Shown here: positions 10,641 to 21,209 of the stretch, in pieces
Numbering within the stretch: position 1 is the stretch's first letter
Layout: every line of letters begins with the position of its first letter
From: Paraphaeosphaeria minitans
Lineage: Eukaryota > Ascomycota > Dothideomycetes > Pleosporales > Didymosphaeriaceae
Assembly: GCA_015832175.1 (NCBI GenBank)
Contig: WJXW01000017.1
Location: 620,001-684,000, forward strand
Direction: 5' to 3'
Length of the DNA stretch: 64,000 bases
The notes under the pieces: model-generated
The model's database searches: none
The model's input: only the letters and a program-made list of their open reading frames with translations
Told to the model about the DNA's origin: nothing
Program-made: the position numbers and the translations under genes

Positions 10641-12006
10641 TCAAAGCTTTGCCCTCTCCCCCAGTGCCTCCCTCACAAGCTCAACCGCCCTTTCCGCCGT
10701 CCCCCTATCCCTCGTTCGTCAGCATGTCCTTTCCACATCCAGCCCCCTTGGAGAGAAAAACCAAAAAGAAAAGAAAGACTAGACTCACCAAGAACTCTGG
10801 TACCCCGCCCCCGCGTGCCCATAATTGTGCACGACGGGCGTCCCACCTGGCCACCTCTCCACCTCGATCCTGGGCCCACCCGTCCTGCTCGGCCGCAATC
10901 CCACGTTGTGCGAGATGACCTGCAGATCTTCCGGCTTGCCCAGCTCCGGACACAGCGCGCAGCACCGCTGCATGATGGTTTGCGCGAGGGCCATGTCGGG
11001 TTCCGCGGACCAGTCGTTGTCCTGGCGGCTGCCGCCGAGGATGACGCCGCCGCCGTTGGGGCGGGGGAACTGTGGTTGTTAGGATGGAGTCTGTGCAGGA
11101 GCGAGGGGAGTGGGAGGGAGGAGGGATGGATGGATTCATGGATGGATGGAGGGAGGGAGGGAGGGACGTACGACGTAGGCGACCGTTGGGTCGACGCGCT
11201 TCGGCGTGCGCAGATACATGCGCTCGATGGGTATTTTTGGTTCGGCGACCAAGATGGTCTGCCCGCGCGTAGGATACAGGTTCGTGTCCTTGACGTCCTC
11301 CAGGTGCAGCGATCCGAGCGCGGAACAATTCACCAGCGCGGCTGTGCTTGGGTAGTCGTCCAGGATCGCCCTGATGGACGGATAGTGCCGTCGCACGGTT
11401 TCGATGTCGTTCTCGATGACCTGCTGCTGTAACCTACACACATTAACCACCCGTCACCTTTTGCAACGCGATGCCCAACCACGTCCGAAGAAAGAAAAAA
11501 AAAGGGATAGAAGCGCGCACATACCAATTCAAATAAACCTGCGTGTTCAACCGAAACGTGCTCTTGAAATCCACCCCAAACACAGCACCGGGAGGCAATT
11601 CATGCTCCCCCAAGACCCTCCCCCCGCCCACTAACCCCTCGTACCAGATCCTCCCCGTGCCTCGACTCAACACACCGACCTCCTCCCTCTCGGCGTCGAA
11701 AACCGCCCTCAACCCCATCCGCCCCACGCCCACGACGCGGCCCAGCCCCCCGTCCACCATGCGCGCGAAGCGCTCGAAAGTCACGCGGTCGTAGCCTTCC
11801 AGCGGGCCGTCGTCGGTCGCCATGGAGCACCAGTTTGCGCCGGCCCAGGGGGACGCGTAGTCGACGGCGCGGTCGCCGGGGAAGTGCTTGGCGACGACGG
11901 TGATGCGGGAGGACGGGTACGTTTCGCGGAGGGCGAGGGCAGTGGAGAGGCCGATGACGCCTGCGCCGAGGACGACGAAGGGAGTCCCGTCTTTCGAGGA
12001 GGACAT
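10641..12006 (-). CDS. D-amino-acid oxidase, peroxisomal
   Basis: Four exons: 12006-11525, 11433-11172, 11069-10789, 10704-10641; phases agree, giving 362 aa, the usual DAO length. The enzyme uses FAD to deaminate D-amino acids to 2-oxo acids, ammonia and hydrogen peroxide. Visible motifs: FVVLGAGVIGLSTAL (FAD-binding, about residue 10), the AGANWCS loop, RPSRTGGPRIE with the substrate carboxylate arginine, and HNYGHAGAGYQSSW near the end. The last 21-codon exon restores the expected C-terminal helix and ends in Ala-Lys-Leu, a PTS1-type peroxisomal signal; without that exon the protein would stop early. An upstream in-frame ATG at 12042 is possible but would add an odd leader. Intron 2 (11070-11171) contains (GGAT/GGAG)n repeats. 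Confidence 0.9.
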
Positions 12007-12883
12007 TGCCGTGGGACGGTGTGCTGCGTGGAAAGAGGGCACGGAGCTGCTGGCACTTGGGAAGCTGTTTGTTGCGAAAGTGGGGAGTCTTACGGCGGTG
12101 GGTAGGATTATATATGCGAACGGAGCGATGCGAGGATACCGGTAGGTATGCGATGTCGACGCCGAACCGTCTGCTGCAATTACGCGTACCTAGGTACGTA
12201 TCGGCCATCCCGTCCTCTTAGCCGACGGAGAGCAACATTCCATTCGCCGACACATCGACGACTGCCTCCCATCCAAGATTAATCTGGAATCTATTCCTGC
12301 ACAGAGGACTATACGTTTGATTTGAGCGATCGTGCCTTGAGAGCAAGCGATATGTACCTTATGGCCAGATGCTGTGAGACTGGTTGCGGTCGTGAACTAG
12401 CGGGCTCCGCTACCTACCTAAGCTTCAACCACGGTGGCCGACAAAAACAAAATGGGAACGTGAGGCAGATTGCCGTGGGTGCTTTGAATCTCTACGCTGA
12501 CTTGCTACGACACAAGCTCACAAACGTATCGTAGTTTACGTTAGCACAGGATAAGGTGCGCTGACATCTTCATTTTTTGTGCCGGCCCCTGTGAACGTTC
12601 AAAGGGATCGACAATACCTACTGCAGACGCTTTGAAAGAGGTACCAATTCATCGTTGCACGAGACTGAACGAGTCAGGGCCAGATATATGTAGCCTAGCA
12701 TTTATCAATCCTATCTCAAAGTCTGTACTTTTCGTAATCCAATGTACCTCATCTCCACCCAAGAGATGCAGCCCAAGCGGTTAATGCGGAATACCCTACA
12801 GCAGACAACATGCCCTTCTTAACGAATGTAAACAGGGTCTAGAACAAACACATGCTCACGGGACGTCGAGCGGAAATAAGCCT
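12007..12883. other. Intergenic, no gene seen
   Basis: This stretch lies upstream of the oxidase gene and downstream of the next minus-strand gene. No open frame looks coding on either strand. Confidence 0.5.
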
Positions 12884-15245
12884 TTAGTCCCCTCCACGTA
12901 GGTGGGGCATGACAGGCGACTCCTCAACTTGATCCTCATTAGTCTGCTCTCTCACCATCTTTGCGATTGGACTACGGTCCCTCTCGCCGCCCAAGGTACC
13001 TTGTCTCTTCCTTTTCGTGACCTGAGGGTCAAGCTCAATGTCCGCCAGATCTGTCTCCCCGGCACTTGCTTCGTTCTCTACGCCGGGCATTGGATCTGCA
13101 TCGGCATGGAAGCTAAGCTCCTCACCCAGAGCAGAGTAGAGCTTGCGTTCGAGTCGACTAGTACTATCGATGCTAGACATTCCGCCCTTGTGCCCAGGAA
13201 TAAAAGTGTCATCGACAGCATCGATGTCGATGATGTCTTCGATATGCGCATGCGGTGGGGTGATGTTGGATGTATCGCGAGGAGCACGACTAGACTTGGT
13301 GGTAGAACCGACCCCCGGCAGCAAGCTTTGATTGCGACGAACATCGAGGGATGGAGAAGTACCGAGCAAGCCGATACCCCATTTCCTAGATTTGATGCTA
13401 CCGCTGCCTGTAGGGATGGGAGTAGGGCTAGTCTTTTCCTCTTTCGATTGTGGGGGACTGAGCAAAGTTGTATCAGCCACGACCATAAGCGTACCCAATG
13501 CAATGATAGCTTACCGTGAAAAAGCAAAATGCATGGAAGATGTATCGCGCAATGAGACGTCTGAATTCCAGCGGTTCGTCTCTGCATGTGGTACTACAAA
13601 AGGGTGTGGTGTAGGAACACGACCTGCGTGCGAGAACCCGCTCAGTAGATGCGACCCGTCTTGCGCTTGTGAAGGTGTTGGATTCACGTTGAGAACGAAG
13701 GCGTTGTCTCCCTTCTTCTGCCGAAGTTCGGGATAGGAACCCTTTCGAGCGAGGGCGGCAGCTGAAGGGCGTGTGGCTGCTGGCCCTCCCATATTAGCCA
13801 TTGGCGGCTGCGTCGTTGTGTGATTGCTTTCGCGAGCTTTCTTTGGTGGACTCATTACCTGAACCTAGAGTCCAAGGTCTTGTGTCAGTATCACATTGCA
13901 GCCGTGAGATCATGACAGTACTCCATACCAGATGGCCCAGTTGGTCCTCTCCCAATGTTACAACCACCTGTCGGGGTCCCTTTTCCCGTCGTGTCTGCTT
14001 GCTGAAGTCACGCTTCCCCGTTTGTAGTTCGTGAGGTGGATTCGAAATCGCCCATGCATCCCCAGTCTGCCCGAAGATTGGCGACGCATACAGCATGTCC
14101 GGCATCGAGGGATCTAGGGTGGAGTGAGAGCTGGTGCGATTCGTTGACCAAGATTCCATACTCAGATCGTCGTAAAATGAGTTTTCCAAAGATGGTTCCC
14201 AGAGTCCTGATCGTCTCAACTTTCCTCCCATGATGGGTCTAGGAAACTGAGGGACATGAGGAGGAGGGTATGTGCTAGGTTGGGTGAAGGGGTCGGCATT
14301 GCGCGGTCTCGTGAATATGGACGCAGAGGGCTGGGGCAAGAAGGGCCGGGCCATCTGCGCTCCACGTAGTTGCGATATGTGGGGACCCCGGAAGTCCGAT
14401 GCAAGATACAACGGATTGCGGATAGGCCAGGAGATGCCGGCCTGCTCAAGGATATCTGGCAGTATCAGCGCGGTACGTGGGCAGTACATCGATTTCGAAT
14501 AGCATCGCTGGTTGCTCACCTTGTGGAGCGTGTTGGAAATCGAAACAGACTATGTCATTGGCAACGCCTAGGTCTGGCTCGCCTGAGTTGGTGTTCTTGC
14601 CGATAAGCTGCTCTGACAGCAGCAATCTAATCCTGCCACTGTGTTCTCGTGCATTCCATGAAGCTTGTGTGAGGACGTCCTGATGGAAAGGTGGGAATTC
14701 GAGGAAGGGGCCTCGTTGGCTAGCCGGCTGTTGCGGGTAGGTGGCAATCCGCCTTTGGTCTGCTGCTCTATTGTCAGAGGACTATGGTGCAGGACAGGTA
14801 CCAAGTGAGCTTACCGATCTCTTGTGGCCATCTTGATGTGGCGTCATAGAATGCGTGACTGGGCTTTGGTCAGCATAGGCTCTGCAGCGTCTCTGTGCGA
14901 GAGCCTACAAAACTCGGTCGCCGTCGACAATGAGCTGAATGGCAAAGACGACCTTCTGAGAGTGTTTCCGCCGAGATTCAATCAGCGTGGAGGGTTTTGC
15001 AGGTGCAACCCACAAGTGGATGGAGATGCGAAACGGAGCGGCGGCTGGGAGCGAGGCAATGTAGCAAGTCAGCGTCGGTAGCTGGCGGCCATCTGACCAT
15101 GCAAGTAAGCAGTGCACCACGGCAGGGCGGTTGCTTGCTGGAACTCACGCTCGTTTTGTGTCGAGTAAAAGGCGGTCCGGAATTCCTGGATGGGAACGGC
15201 CGAGTCCTTGGGGAAGAGAATCACGTCCCAATTGTCGTACCGCAT
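12884..15245 (-). CDS. Conserved fungal hypothetical protein, seven exons
   Basis: Exons: 15245-15149, 15092-14909, 14858-14815, 14759-14520, 14455-13929, 13858-13515, 13457-12884; all phases agree, giving 669 aa. The N-terminal 230 residues form a folded domain. It starts MRYDNWDVILFPKDSAVP and contains GRQLPTLTCYIASLP, VFHAFYDATSRWPQEI and RGPFLEFPPFHQDVL, ending near DIVCFDFQHAP. The rest is low in complexity, rich in Pro/Ser/Gln, with a short conserved patch (VVVTLGEDQLGHLV) followed by SPPKKAR, a possible nuclear signal, and an acidic end. It looks like a family known only from filamentous ascomycetes; I cannot name a function. Every junction is supported by restoration of a continuous, non-repetitive sequence. 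Introns are 50-70 bp. Confidence 0.75.
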
Positions 15246-15989
15246 GGCAGATGGCAGCTCTGGCTGGCCTCGGAGCTGAATCTGGAGAGCAGGTAAGGAA
15301 AGGAAGAGCACGGCCTGTGTTTGTTTGGCATGCCGGGAAGCGGCGGTGACGTGTGCTGCCTCGTCTGCCGACAGGGAAGGTGCGACCGGTCCTTATGAAA
15401 CTGGCGGCATGAAATCGACGAAATATACAAAGCAAGATCAAACATTGTCTACCAATGTAAAGGACGAAGATTGAATAACTGTAAAAGATTGAATGACTGT
15501 AAAGGTCGAAGATGGAATGACTATTAAAGTCAAAGATTGAATGACTTGAAGGCTACAACACAGACGGCTCCCCGTCGTGGAGATTGCACCAAACTCCCTC
15601 CCCAATGCCCAATGCCCACTGCAAATGCAATTGATTCGTAGATGATCAAGCACAAAGAAGGATAGATGGAGGAATAAAGGAGTCCGCCAAGGACAGCAAG
15701 TTGATGCAAAGACCATCAGCAAGGTGAGATAGGAGAAGAAGCGCAAGCTACCATGCAAAGTGCAAACCGCCAGCCGCGCTTTTATGGGTATAACCATTCG
15801 CGCCAGACGCCATGCTAAATGGACAGGCAAAGGGTCAACCTCGCATTCGAATCAGACCATGCAGGAGCCGTGACAACGCCTTTGGCTTTTTATTCCATCA
15901 TCTCGGATAACAATAGGCGAGCGGAGAAAATGTGGTTGGAGACGGGTCGATCAGGCGTGATACGATCGAACGAGAGGGCAGACGTAAAT
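15246..15989. other. Intergenic, no gene seen apart from a short repeat
   Basis: The sequence is upstream of the seven-exon gene and downstream of the RNA-binding protein gene. Apart from imperfect TGAATGACTGTAAAG repeats (15460-15550), no coding frame is evident. Confidence 0.5.
15460..15550. repeat. Imperfect tandem repeat of GATTGAATGACTGTAAAG-like units
   Basis: About four diverged units of 18-24 bases share ATTGAATGACT and TGTAAAGG/TTAAAGTC parts. The core TGAATGA also forms the octamer satellite at 49761-49960. Confidence 0.6.
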
Positions 15990-16168
15990 CTAAGGAAGCT
16001 GCTGAGCGAAAGCGCCATCGTGCCCGTCGCCGTTGGAGGGGTCTTGGGGGAAGCCTGATCCGTTCTGGCCGTCCGAGGAACCAGGGAGGCCGTGGCCATT
16101 CGTGCCGGCCATGGGGAGGACGGGCTGGTAAGGGCTCTGCATCTGAGGAGCACCGCCGCCGTAACTGT
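15990..16168 (-). other. Candidate alternative 3' exon of the RNA-binding protein
   Basis: On the minus strand, TTTTGCTACAG ends at 16169 and is followed by an open frame: SYGGGAPQMQSPYQP, then a Gly/Asn/Asp-rich end with a stop at 15990. The composition (G, Q, P, M) is that of RNA-binding protein tails and unlike the intergenic DNA around it. Joining it to the last RRM exon of the upstream gene needs a donor in a phase I could not place convincingly, so linkage is uncertain. Confidence 0.35.
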
Positions 16169-16661
16169 AGCAAAAGACTGTCAGCAAGGCACCATGGCGA
16201 ATCTAGGCAACGAATAAGAGAACATGGAGGAAATCCCATCGACACCGCTCAACATGACGACCAACAGGAGCAGGAAAACTGCTGCAAACAAGTGAAGGCA
16301 AGTCGTCAAGCACCCAAAACATTGAAGAGAATTCTAGATTGGAATGCCAATCAAAGCACACTCGTAAAGAAAGGCAGAGAGCATCCGGACCGTGGAAAGA
16401 ACTAGCTACAACCCAACTTCCATACGAGACCAGCAGTGAACTGACAGTAGCTGTTATACAAAAGGTTTCTAGACATCCGGGGAAGGTGTCGTACAAAGGG
16501 AAGCTTTTTTGAGAAGACCGCCCGGGAAGAAAGCAAACCAGATCGCTAAGTCATTACAGGCAGTCGTGAAGGTCGTGAAAGAACCAACCGGGTGAATCGT
16601 GCGCCGTGCAATGAGAGAGAAAGAATGTGCTTACTGCATGGACAAGTCAGTAACCGCGGGT

Positions 16662-18097
16662 TTACAAGCCGAGCGCATCACGTACCTTCATAGGAGCAAA
16701 GTTGCCGTAAGGATGTTGGGGTGCCATGCCCATCTGCGGGTAGACAGGGGGCGGCGGCGCAGGGCGGTAAGGGGTGCCTGCCGGGCCAGAGTTGTTCTGG
16801 CTGCGTCCCCAGCTCAGACGAACGCGCGAGTTGCCGATCGGATATCCTTGCATCTGGTTGATGGCCATCTCGGCAGCGTGACGCTGCACAAACTGGACGA
16901 AGCCACAGCCCTTGCCGGGAGGGATCTTCACGTAGGTGATCTCTCCGAAGCCCTGGAAGAAAGAGCGAAGCTCATCCTCGGTGACGTAACCGCTGAGTCC
17001 TCCGACGAAGACGGTGGTGTTGTTCGGGTCGGTGAACTGGTTCATGGGCTGCGGGGTGCCGTAGTAGCCGCCGCCGCCTCCTCCCATCTGCGGAGGTGCA
17101 CCCATGGAGTACATACCTAGAGGACCGCCGCCGCCAGGTGGCATGCCGCCCATGCCGGGACCGCCAGGACCACCAGGACCACCGCTCTTGTTCTTGGGAG
17201 TCGCAGTGCTGATGCGCATGGGTCTATTACCGCAGTACACGCCCTGCATCTCGGTGAGAGCCTTCTGCTGGTCGGCTTCGTCGGTGAAACGGACAAATCC
17301 ATAGCCGCGCGACATGCCACTGATGGGATCCGACATGATCTTGGCGGACTTGCAGCTCTGGTACTTGTTCTGGAAGAGTTGCACCAGGACAAACTCGTTC
17401 ACCTCGGGGCCCAAGTCACCAACGAAGATGCTGTACTCAGGACCGCGGTCATCGCGGCTGGAGCTAGTAGGTTAGTTCGGTCCGAAACGCACAGTCAAAA
17501 TATTGTGGATCACCAACCTTCGATCAGCGAGACCACCACCAGAGGCCCAGTTCAGCTTGAAAGGACGATTCGAGTTGGGGATCAGCTGTCCGTTGAGCGT
17601 AAGCGCCTTTCCCGCAGCCTGGGCACTGGAGAAATCAACGAAGCAGTAGCCGGCATTGGAGCTGCTGTCCTGTTAGCCGTCATTCAAGCAATGCAGCTGG
17701 CTGGCGTCGCATACCCAGAGAACTTGTCGCGGATCATCTTCACGTTGACTTGTTCACCCATGTTGTACCAAATGCTGCGCACAAAGTTCTCGTCGATCCA
17801 GGGTTCCAATTCACCCATCCTATCGAGGATTAGTATCTGTTCGCGACGCCGGGACACGGGCCATGGCGATCATTTCGCGCACGTAAGCGCGCGCGGGGGA
17901 GCTCACCAGAGGGTTGTCTTGTTGCTTCCATCCTGCTGTCCGTCTTGCGGGACCCCGGCAGGACCGCCCATGCCTCCCTGGGGGAAGCCGGGGGCGGAGG
18001 TGTCCATGGGCTGGCTAAGATCAGGCTGGGGTGCGAAACCGCCCTGCTGTTCGGCAGAGGGCTGAACCTGCTGTGCGAAGTCGTTGTTGAAGCTCAT
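16662..18097 (-). CDS. Three-RRM RNA-binding protein (Nam8/Ngr1/TIA-1-like)
   Basis: Exons: 18097-17907, 17819-17715, 17661-17518, 17463-16662; phases agree, giving 413 aa. A Gln/Pro-rich N-terminus leads into RRM1 (TTLWMGELEPW, later NAGYCFVDF), split over three exons. RRM2 has SIFVGDLGPEV and GYGFVRF. A Gly/Pro/Met-rich linker follows, then RRM3 has TTVFVGGLSGYVTEDEL and GCGFVQF. The order of three RRMs with a conserved WGR after the third is that of yeast Nam8/Ngr1 and animal TIA-1, which act in 5' splice-site choice and mRNA turnover; the role here is inferred from them. Near the end a good intron (GTACGT at 16685, branch CTGAC, CAG at 16634) would put a stop right after Met-Lys, so the tail may be VRDALGL or simply end there. 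Intron 1 holds a consensus TACTAAT. Confidence 0.88.
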
Positions 18098-18510
18098 GGT
18101 TGCTTCGTGGTGGGAAGGAAAGCTGGGAGATATCGAAATGGGGCAAGTGGAGCTAAGAGTGCTGTCTAAATATGTGTCGGAAGGTGGCGGGGTTAAGTAG
18201 ACCTGGCGCAGAGCTCTGTTAGCGTTGGTAAAGTTGGGCGACTATAGCGCGCAACCACGGACGAGGGGCGGGTGTTGAGAGCCAAGGACGGGCTGTGCTT
18301 ACCAAATCACGCGACAGAAGCGTCTCTCACTGCGGTGTGCGGAGTGAGGAGTGAGGTGCGACGGATGGCAGGCGCAACGGAGCTTGCCCTGGAAAGAGAC
18401 GGGAAAGAGACGGGAAAGTAGGCCGGAGCGCAGAAGTCAAGGAGGCCCAGAGAAGCTGCGACAAACGCCGAGGACGCGCCAGAAGCGGACTGGAGGTGAA
18501 GGAGAGGCCG

Positions 18511-18575
18511 TCGAGGTGTGGTGAGGGGTGGAGAGGGGTGGAGAGGGGTGGAGAGGTGTGGTGAGAGGTGGAGAG
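18511..18575. repeat. GGTGGAGAGG tandem repeat
   Basis: Six to seven near-identical 10-base units (GGGTGGAGAG / TGTGGTGAGA) lie in tandem upstream of the RNA-binding protein gene, purine-rich on the plus strand. Confidence 0.8.
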
Positions 18576-18604
18576 AGTTTGATCTCGCGAATCTGCGAAC
18601 GGGC

Positions 18605-18657
18605 CGTCAGTCAGTCAGTCAGTCAGTCCGTAAGTTAGGTCGGCAGGCAGGCAGCGG

Positions 18658-18689
<32 letters not shown>

Positions 18690-18690
18690 C
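18605..18690. repeat. (GTCA)n then (GGCA)n microsatellites
   Basis: A (GTCA) run at 18605-18627 is followed by a (GGCA) run at 18641-18690. Both are 4-base tandem repeats close together. Confidence 0.9.
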
Positions 18691-19029
18691 CAAGCAGGTA
18701 ATGGTAGCACCGGACAATCACATGCGCGGGCGTGGCGAGCCGTCGCACGAAGCAGGCAGCACTAGACGCGCGCCTCATCTCGCCTCGCCTTTCCTTTGTC
18801 CTTGTGCTCGTGGTGAGGGCGTGCGACAACCGCAACGGGCGCCGTTGGCGCGCGTGGACGTGGACAAACGCGGCGGCATGCAATGGAGGGAGAGACGCGA
18901 CGAGACGAGATGAGACGAGACGGGACGAGACGGCATGCGCGTCGCTCGGGCTGCAGCGTGACACCGTCACCGTCACCGTCACCATCACCGTCGTCGTCGC
19001 CGTCGTCGCCGTCGCCGTCGCCGCCGCCG

Positions 19030-19125
19030 TGTGTTGTACTGTGCTGTGTTGTACTGTGCTGTGGTGTGCTGTGCTGTGCTGTGCTGTGCTGTGGTGTGCT
19101 GTGCTGTGCTGTGCCGTGCCGGGCT
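19030..19125. repeat. (GTGCT/GTGGT)n pentamer repeat
   Basis: Roughly 18 units of five bases (GTGCT, with GTACT and GTGGT variants) run almost without break. Just upstream are (GTC)n/(GCC)n-like triplets at 18960-19030. Confidence 0.85.
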
Positions 19126-19671
19126 GTGCGTGCAGCGACGGTGCCAAGTGTGAAGAAAATTGTGAGAGGAAGAGGGACGCACCGGAAGACTCCCACGAGC
19201 GCTGGGCGGGGGAAGAGGTTGGAAGTGAGAAAAGGCGCGCAGCCGCAAAGCAAACACCAGCAAGACGCAAAGGGAACAGGAGCACACGGCACGCAACGGC
19301 TGAGGCTTGATGCAGAAGGATGGATGGACGAGGTGGGGTAGAGGAGGGAGGGCGTGCAGGCGATGATGTACGCAGGCGGCAGCACCCCCCCGGCCCTTTC
19401 AACAACACGGCGGCTGCCGGCGAAGCCGCCGAAGTCATGTGGCGGGCCTTGGAACTCGGTAACGAGAGGAAACCAGGGCCCCTAAGCCGAACCTGGGGGA
19501 TGGATGGCGCAAACCCGGCCGGGCTGAATCAAGCTTTTGGGATCTTCGATGCTCGAATTTATCCCCCCTCTGGCTCGTCCCACTCCACCGCCTCAGCCCC
19601 AGCGTGGCAGCCCTGCTTACACCTGCCACCTGCCGCCGACGACAGCACCCTTCCGCGCCTCTTCTTCGACC

Positions 19672-19714
19672 ATGACGACGACGACGACCACCACCACCAC
19701 CACCACCACCACCG
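19672..19714. repeat. (ACG)n(ACC)n triplet repeat
   Basis: A short run of ACG units turns into about nine ACC units. It makes poly-His, poly-Thr or poly-Val frames depending on strand, none in a recognisable gene. Confidence 0.85.
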
Positions 19715-20227
19715 CGTCCACCGCGACCACCGCCCCCGCCCGCCCCTCGTGAGGATGTGCCCTCCGTCGTCCCGTGGCTGCAGGGCATTGGGCCGGGAAC
19801 AACCTCAACGCGCCGCCTTGGAAGGGCCGCTTGCGCTCCATGCACTGCGACTGGCCAGCCCCCCAGGGAGCCCGCCAATATTCCCACGTAGCGGCCCACT
19901 CGCCAGCCAAGCAGATTGCACGGAGCAGTGTGTGTGTATCACGGTGGCAGAGGCAAGCGTCTGTACCGCCGCCGTTCGAACCGACATTGGCGTCGGTGCT
20001 ACTCGACGAGTCCACCCACAGGGCAGGATGAGACGACGCTGTATGTCGACCCCTCACTTCCATCACTTCGCACCAGCCACCGACAGCCACGCTTGCTTCG
20101 TGGATCCGGGAGCACTCATTCGCAGCAGCCAGCACTCACGACTCACCACCAAGCACGCACCCTTGCAGACCTTTTCTTCGAACCTCGATTCACGCCAAAC
20201 ACTGAAGTCTCGACCACCTTCATCATG

Positions 20228-20400
20228 ATCCAACAATCGCTTCATCACGATCAAGCCCTCGCTTCATCGCTTCATCACGATTAAACAATCGCTTCATCAC
20301 GATCAAGCCCTCGCTTCATCGCTTCATCACGATTAAACAATCGCTTCATCACGATCAAGCAATCGCTTCATAACGACTAACCAATCGCTTCATTACGTAT
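20228..20400. repeat. Minisatellite with TCGCTTCATCACGAT core
   Basis: The core ATCGCTTCATCACGAT recurs about eight times. Two copies of a longer unit of about 54 bases (core + CAAGCCC + core + core + TAAACA) are nearly identical, followed by diverged single cores (TTCATAACGACTAACC, TTCATTACG). A related CATTACGCATCC appears again near 20535. Confidence 0.85.
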
Positions 20401-20560
20401 CCGCTAACATCCACTCGCTCCCAACGTCCTCTCTTCCTCTATATTGTTGGTATCCCGCTCGCATCTAACAACCCAGAACCTCGATCCACGTCAAACACGG
20501 TGCGTTCTCGACCACAATCATCACGACCAAACAATCGCCTCATTACGCATCCGGCTTCCT

Positions 20561-21209
20561 CTATTTCGTTGGTATCCCGCTCGCGTGCGCCGCTTCCGAC
20601 TGTTGCTCCTCGTCACCAAACGCACCGCGCCCCTCGGCGAAGACCTTGTCGAAGTCATACTCGAACCACCTGATGTCAGGGTTGAGTCCCGCAAACTTCC
20701 ACTGTCCGTCAACCTTCTTGTACCAGTGCGTGTTGAAGCTGTGTGCATGACCCTTCACAGCTACCTTGGAGCGTGTCTCGTCCGTGTACCTCTGGTGCGG
20801 CACACGGAGCTGGTGGTAGCCTGTGATCTCGTCCTCGCCCGTCTTCTCCCACCGGGTACCGCCGATGAAGTGCTGTGTCTTCAGAAGCGGGTTGCCGAGG
20901 ACTGCGGGATCCGATGCCATGGCCACAAACTCCTCCGCGGGCATGGCCTCCCACGACTTGTTGAGGAACGACGTGTAGTCGATCTTCAGGCTGGGTGCGA
21001 TGCACTTGCGCAGCCGGTCCCAATCCTGCATGAGATGAGACTCTGTGCTTCATCACTCGAGGACAGTCCTACCTTGCTGTCATAGCTGTCCGCCCACTCG
21101 TAGCATGCCGACTGGCAGCCCATCACATCTGTTTGCCGTTAGTCTCGCAACCTCAACAAACTCGATTCTGCTACTTGCCCTCAAAGGTAAGCTTCTGCTG
21201 CGTAGCCAT
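20561..21209 (-). CDS. SCD1: Scytalone dehydratase (DHN-melanin biosynthesis)
   Basis: Exons: 21209-21179, 21128-21073, 21025-20561; 183 aa, the usual size. The enzyme dehydrates scytalone and vermelone in the 1,8-dihydroxynaphthalene melanin pathway. Family motifs are continuous across the junctions: [27 protein letters not shown], then KIDY, QHFIGG, VPHQRY and [10 protein letters not shown]. The residues known to line the active site of the rice-blast enzyme are all present at a constant offset of -4: Tyr26, Tyr46, His81, His106, Ser125 and Asn127. Intron 1 (21178-21129, 50 bp) starts with GC, not GT (GAGG then GCAAGT), the classic strong form of a GC-AG intron; no GT donor nearby gives the right frame. 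No other melanin gene is in the window. The C-terminal tail (after DKVFAEG) is variable and Gln/Ala-rich. Confidence 0.95.

Larger units (their letters stand above)
18098..20560. other. Long repeat-rich non-coding region between RNA-binding protein and scytalone dehydratase genes
   Basis: Almost 2.5 kb contain no convincing coding frame. The long open frames here are artefacts of short tandem repeats. It probably includes the leader and promoter of the RNA-binding protein gene and the 3' flank of scytalone dehydratase. The repeats are listed separately. Confidence 0.6.

Noticed and set aside
19435..19899. Long open frames rich in Gly, Arg, His or Ala in the 18.5-20.3 kb region
   Set aside because: They change identity with each frame and follow the tandem repeats exactly; no start context, splice pattern or family motif supports them.
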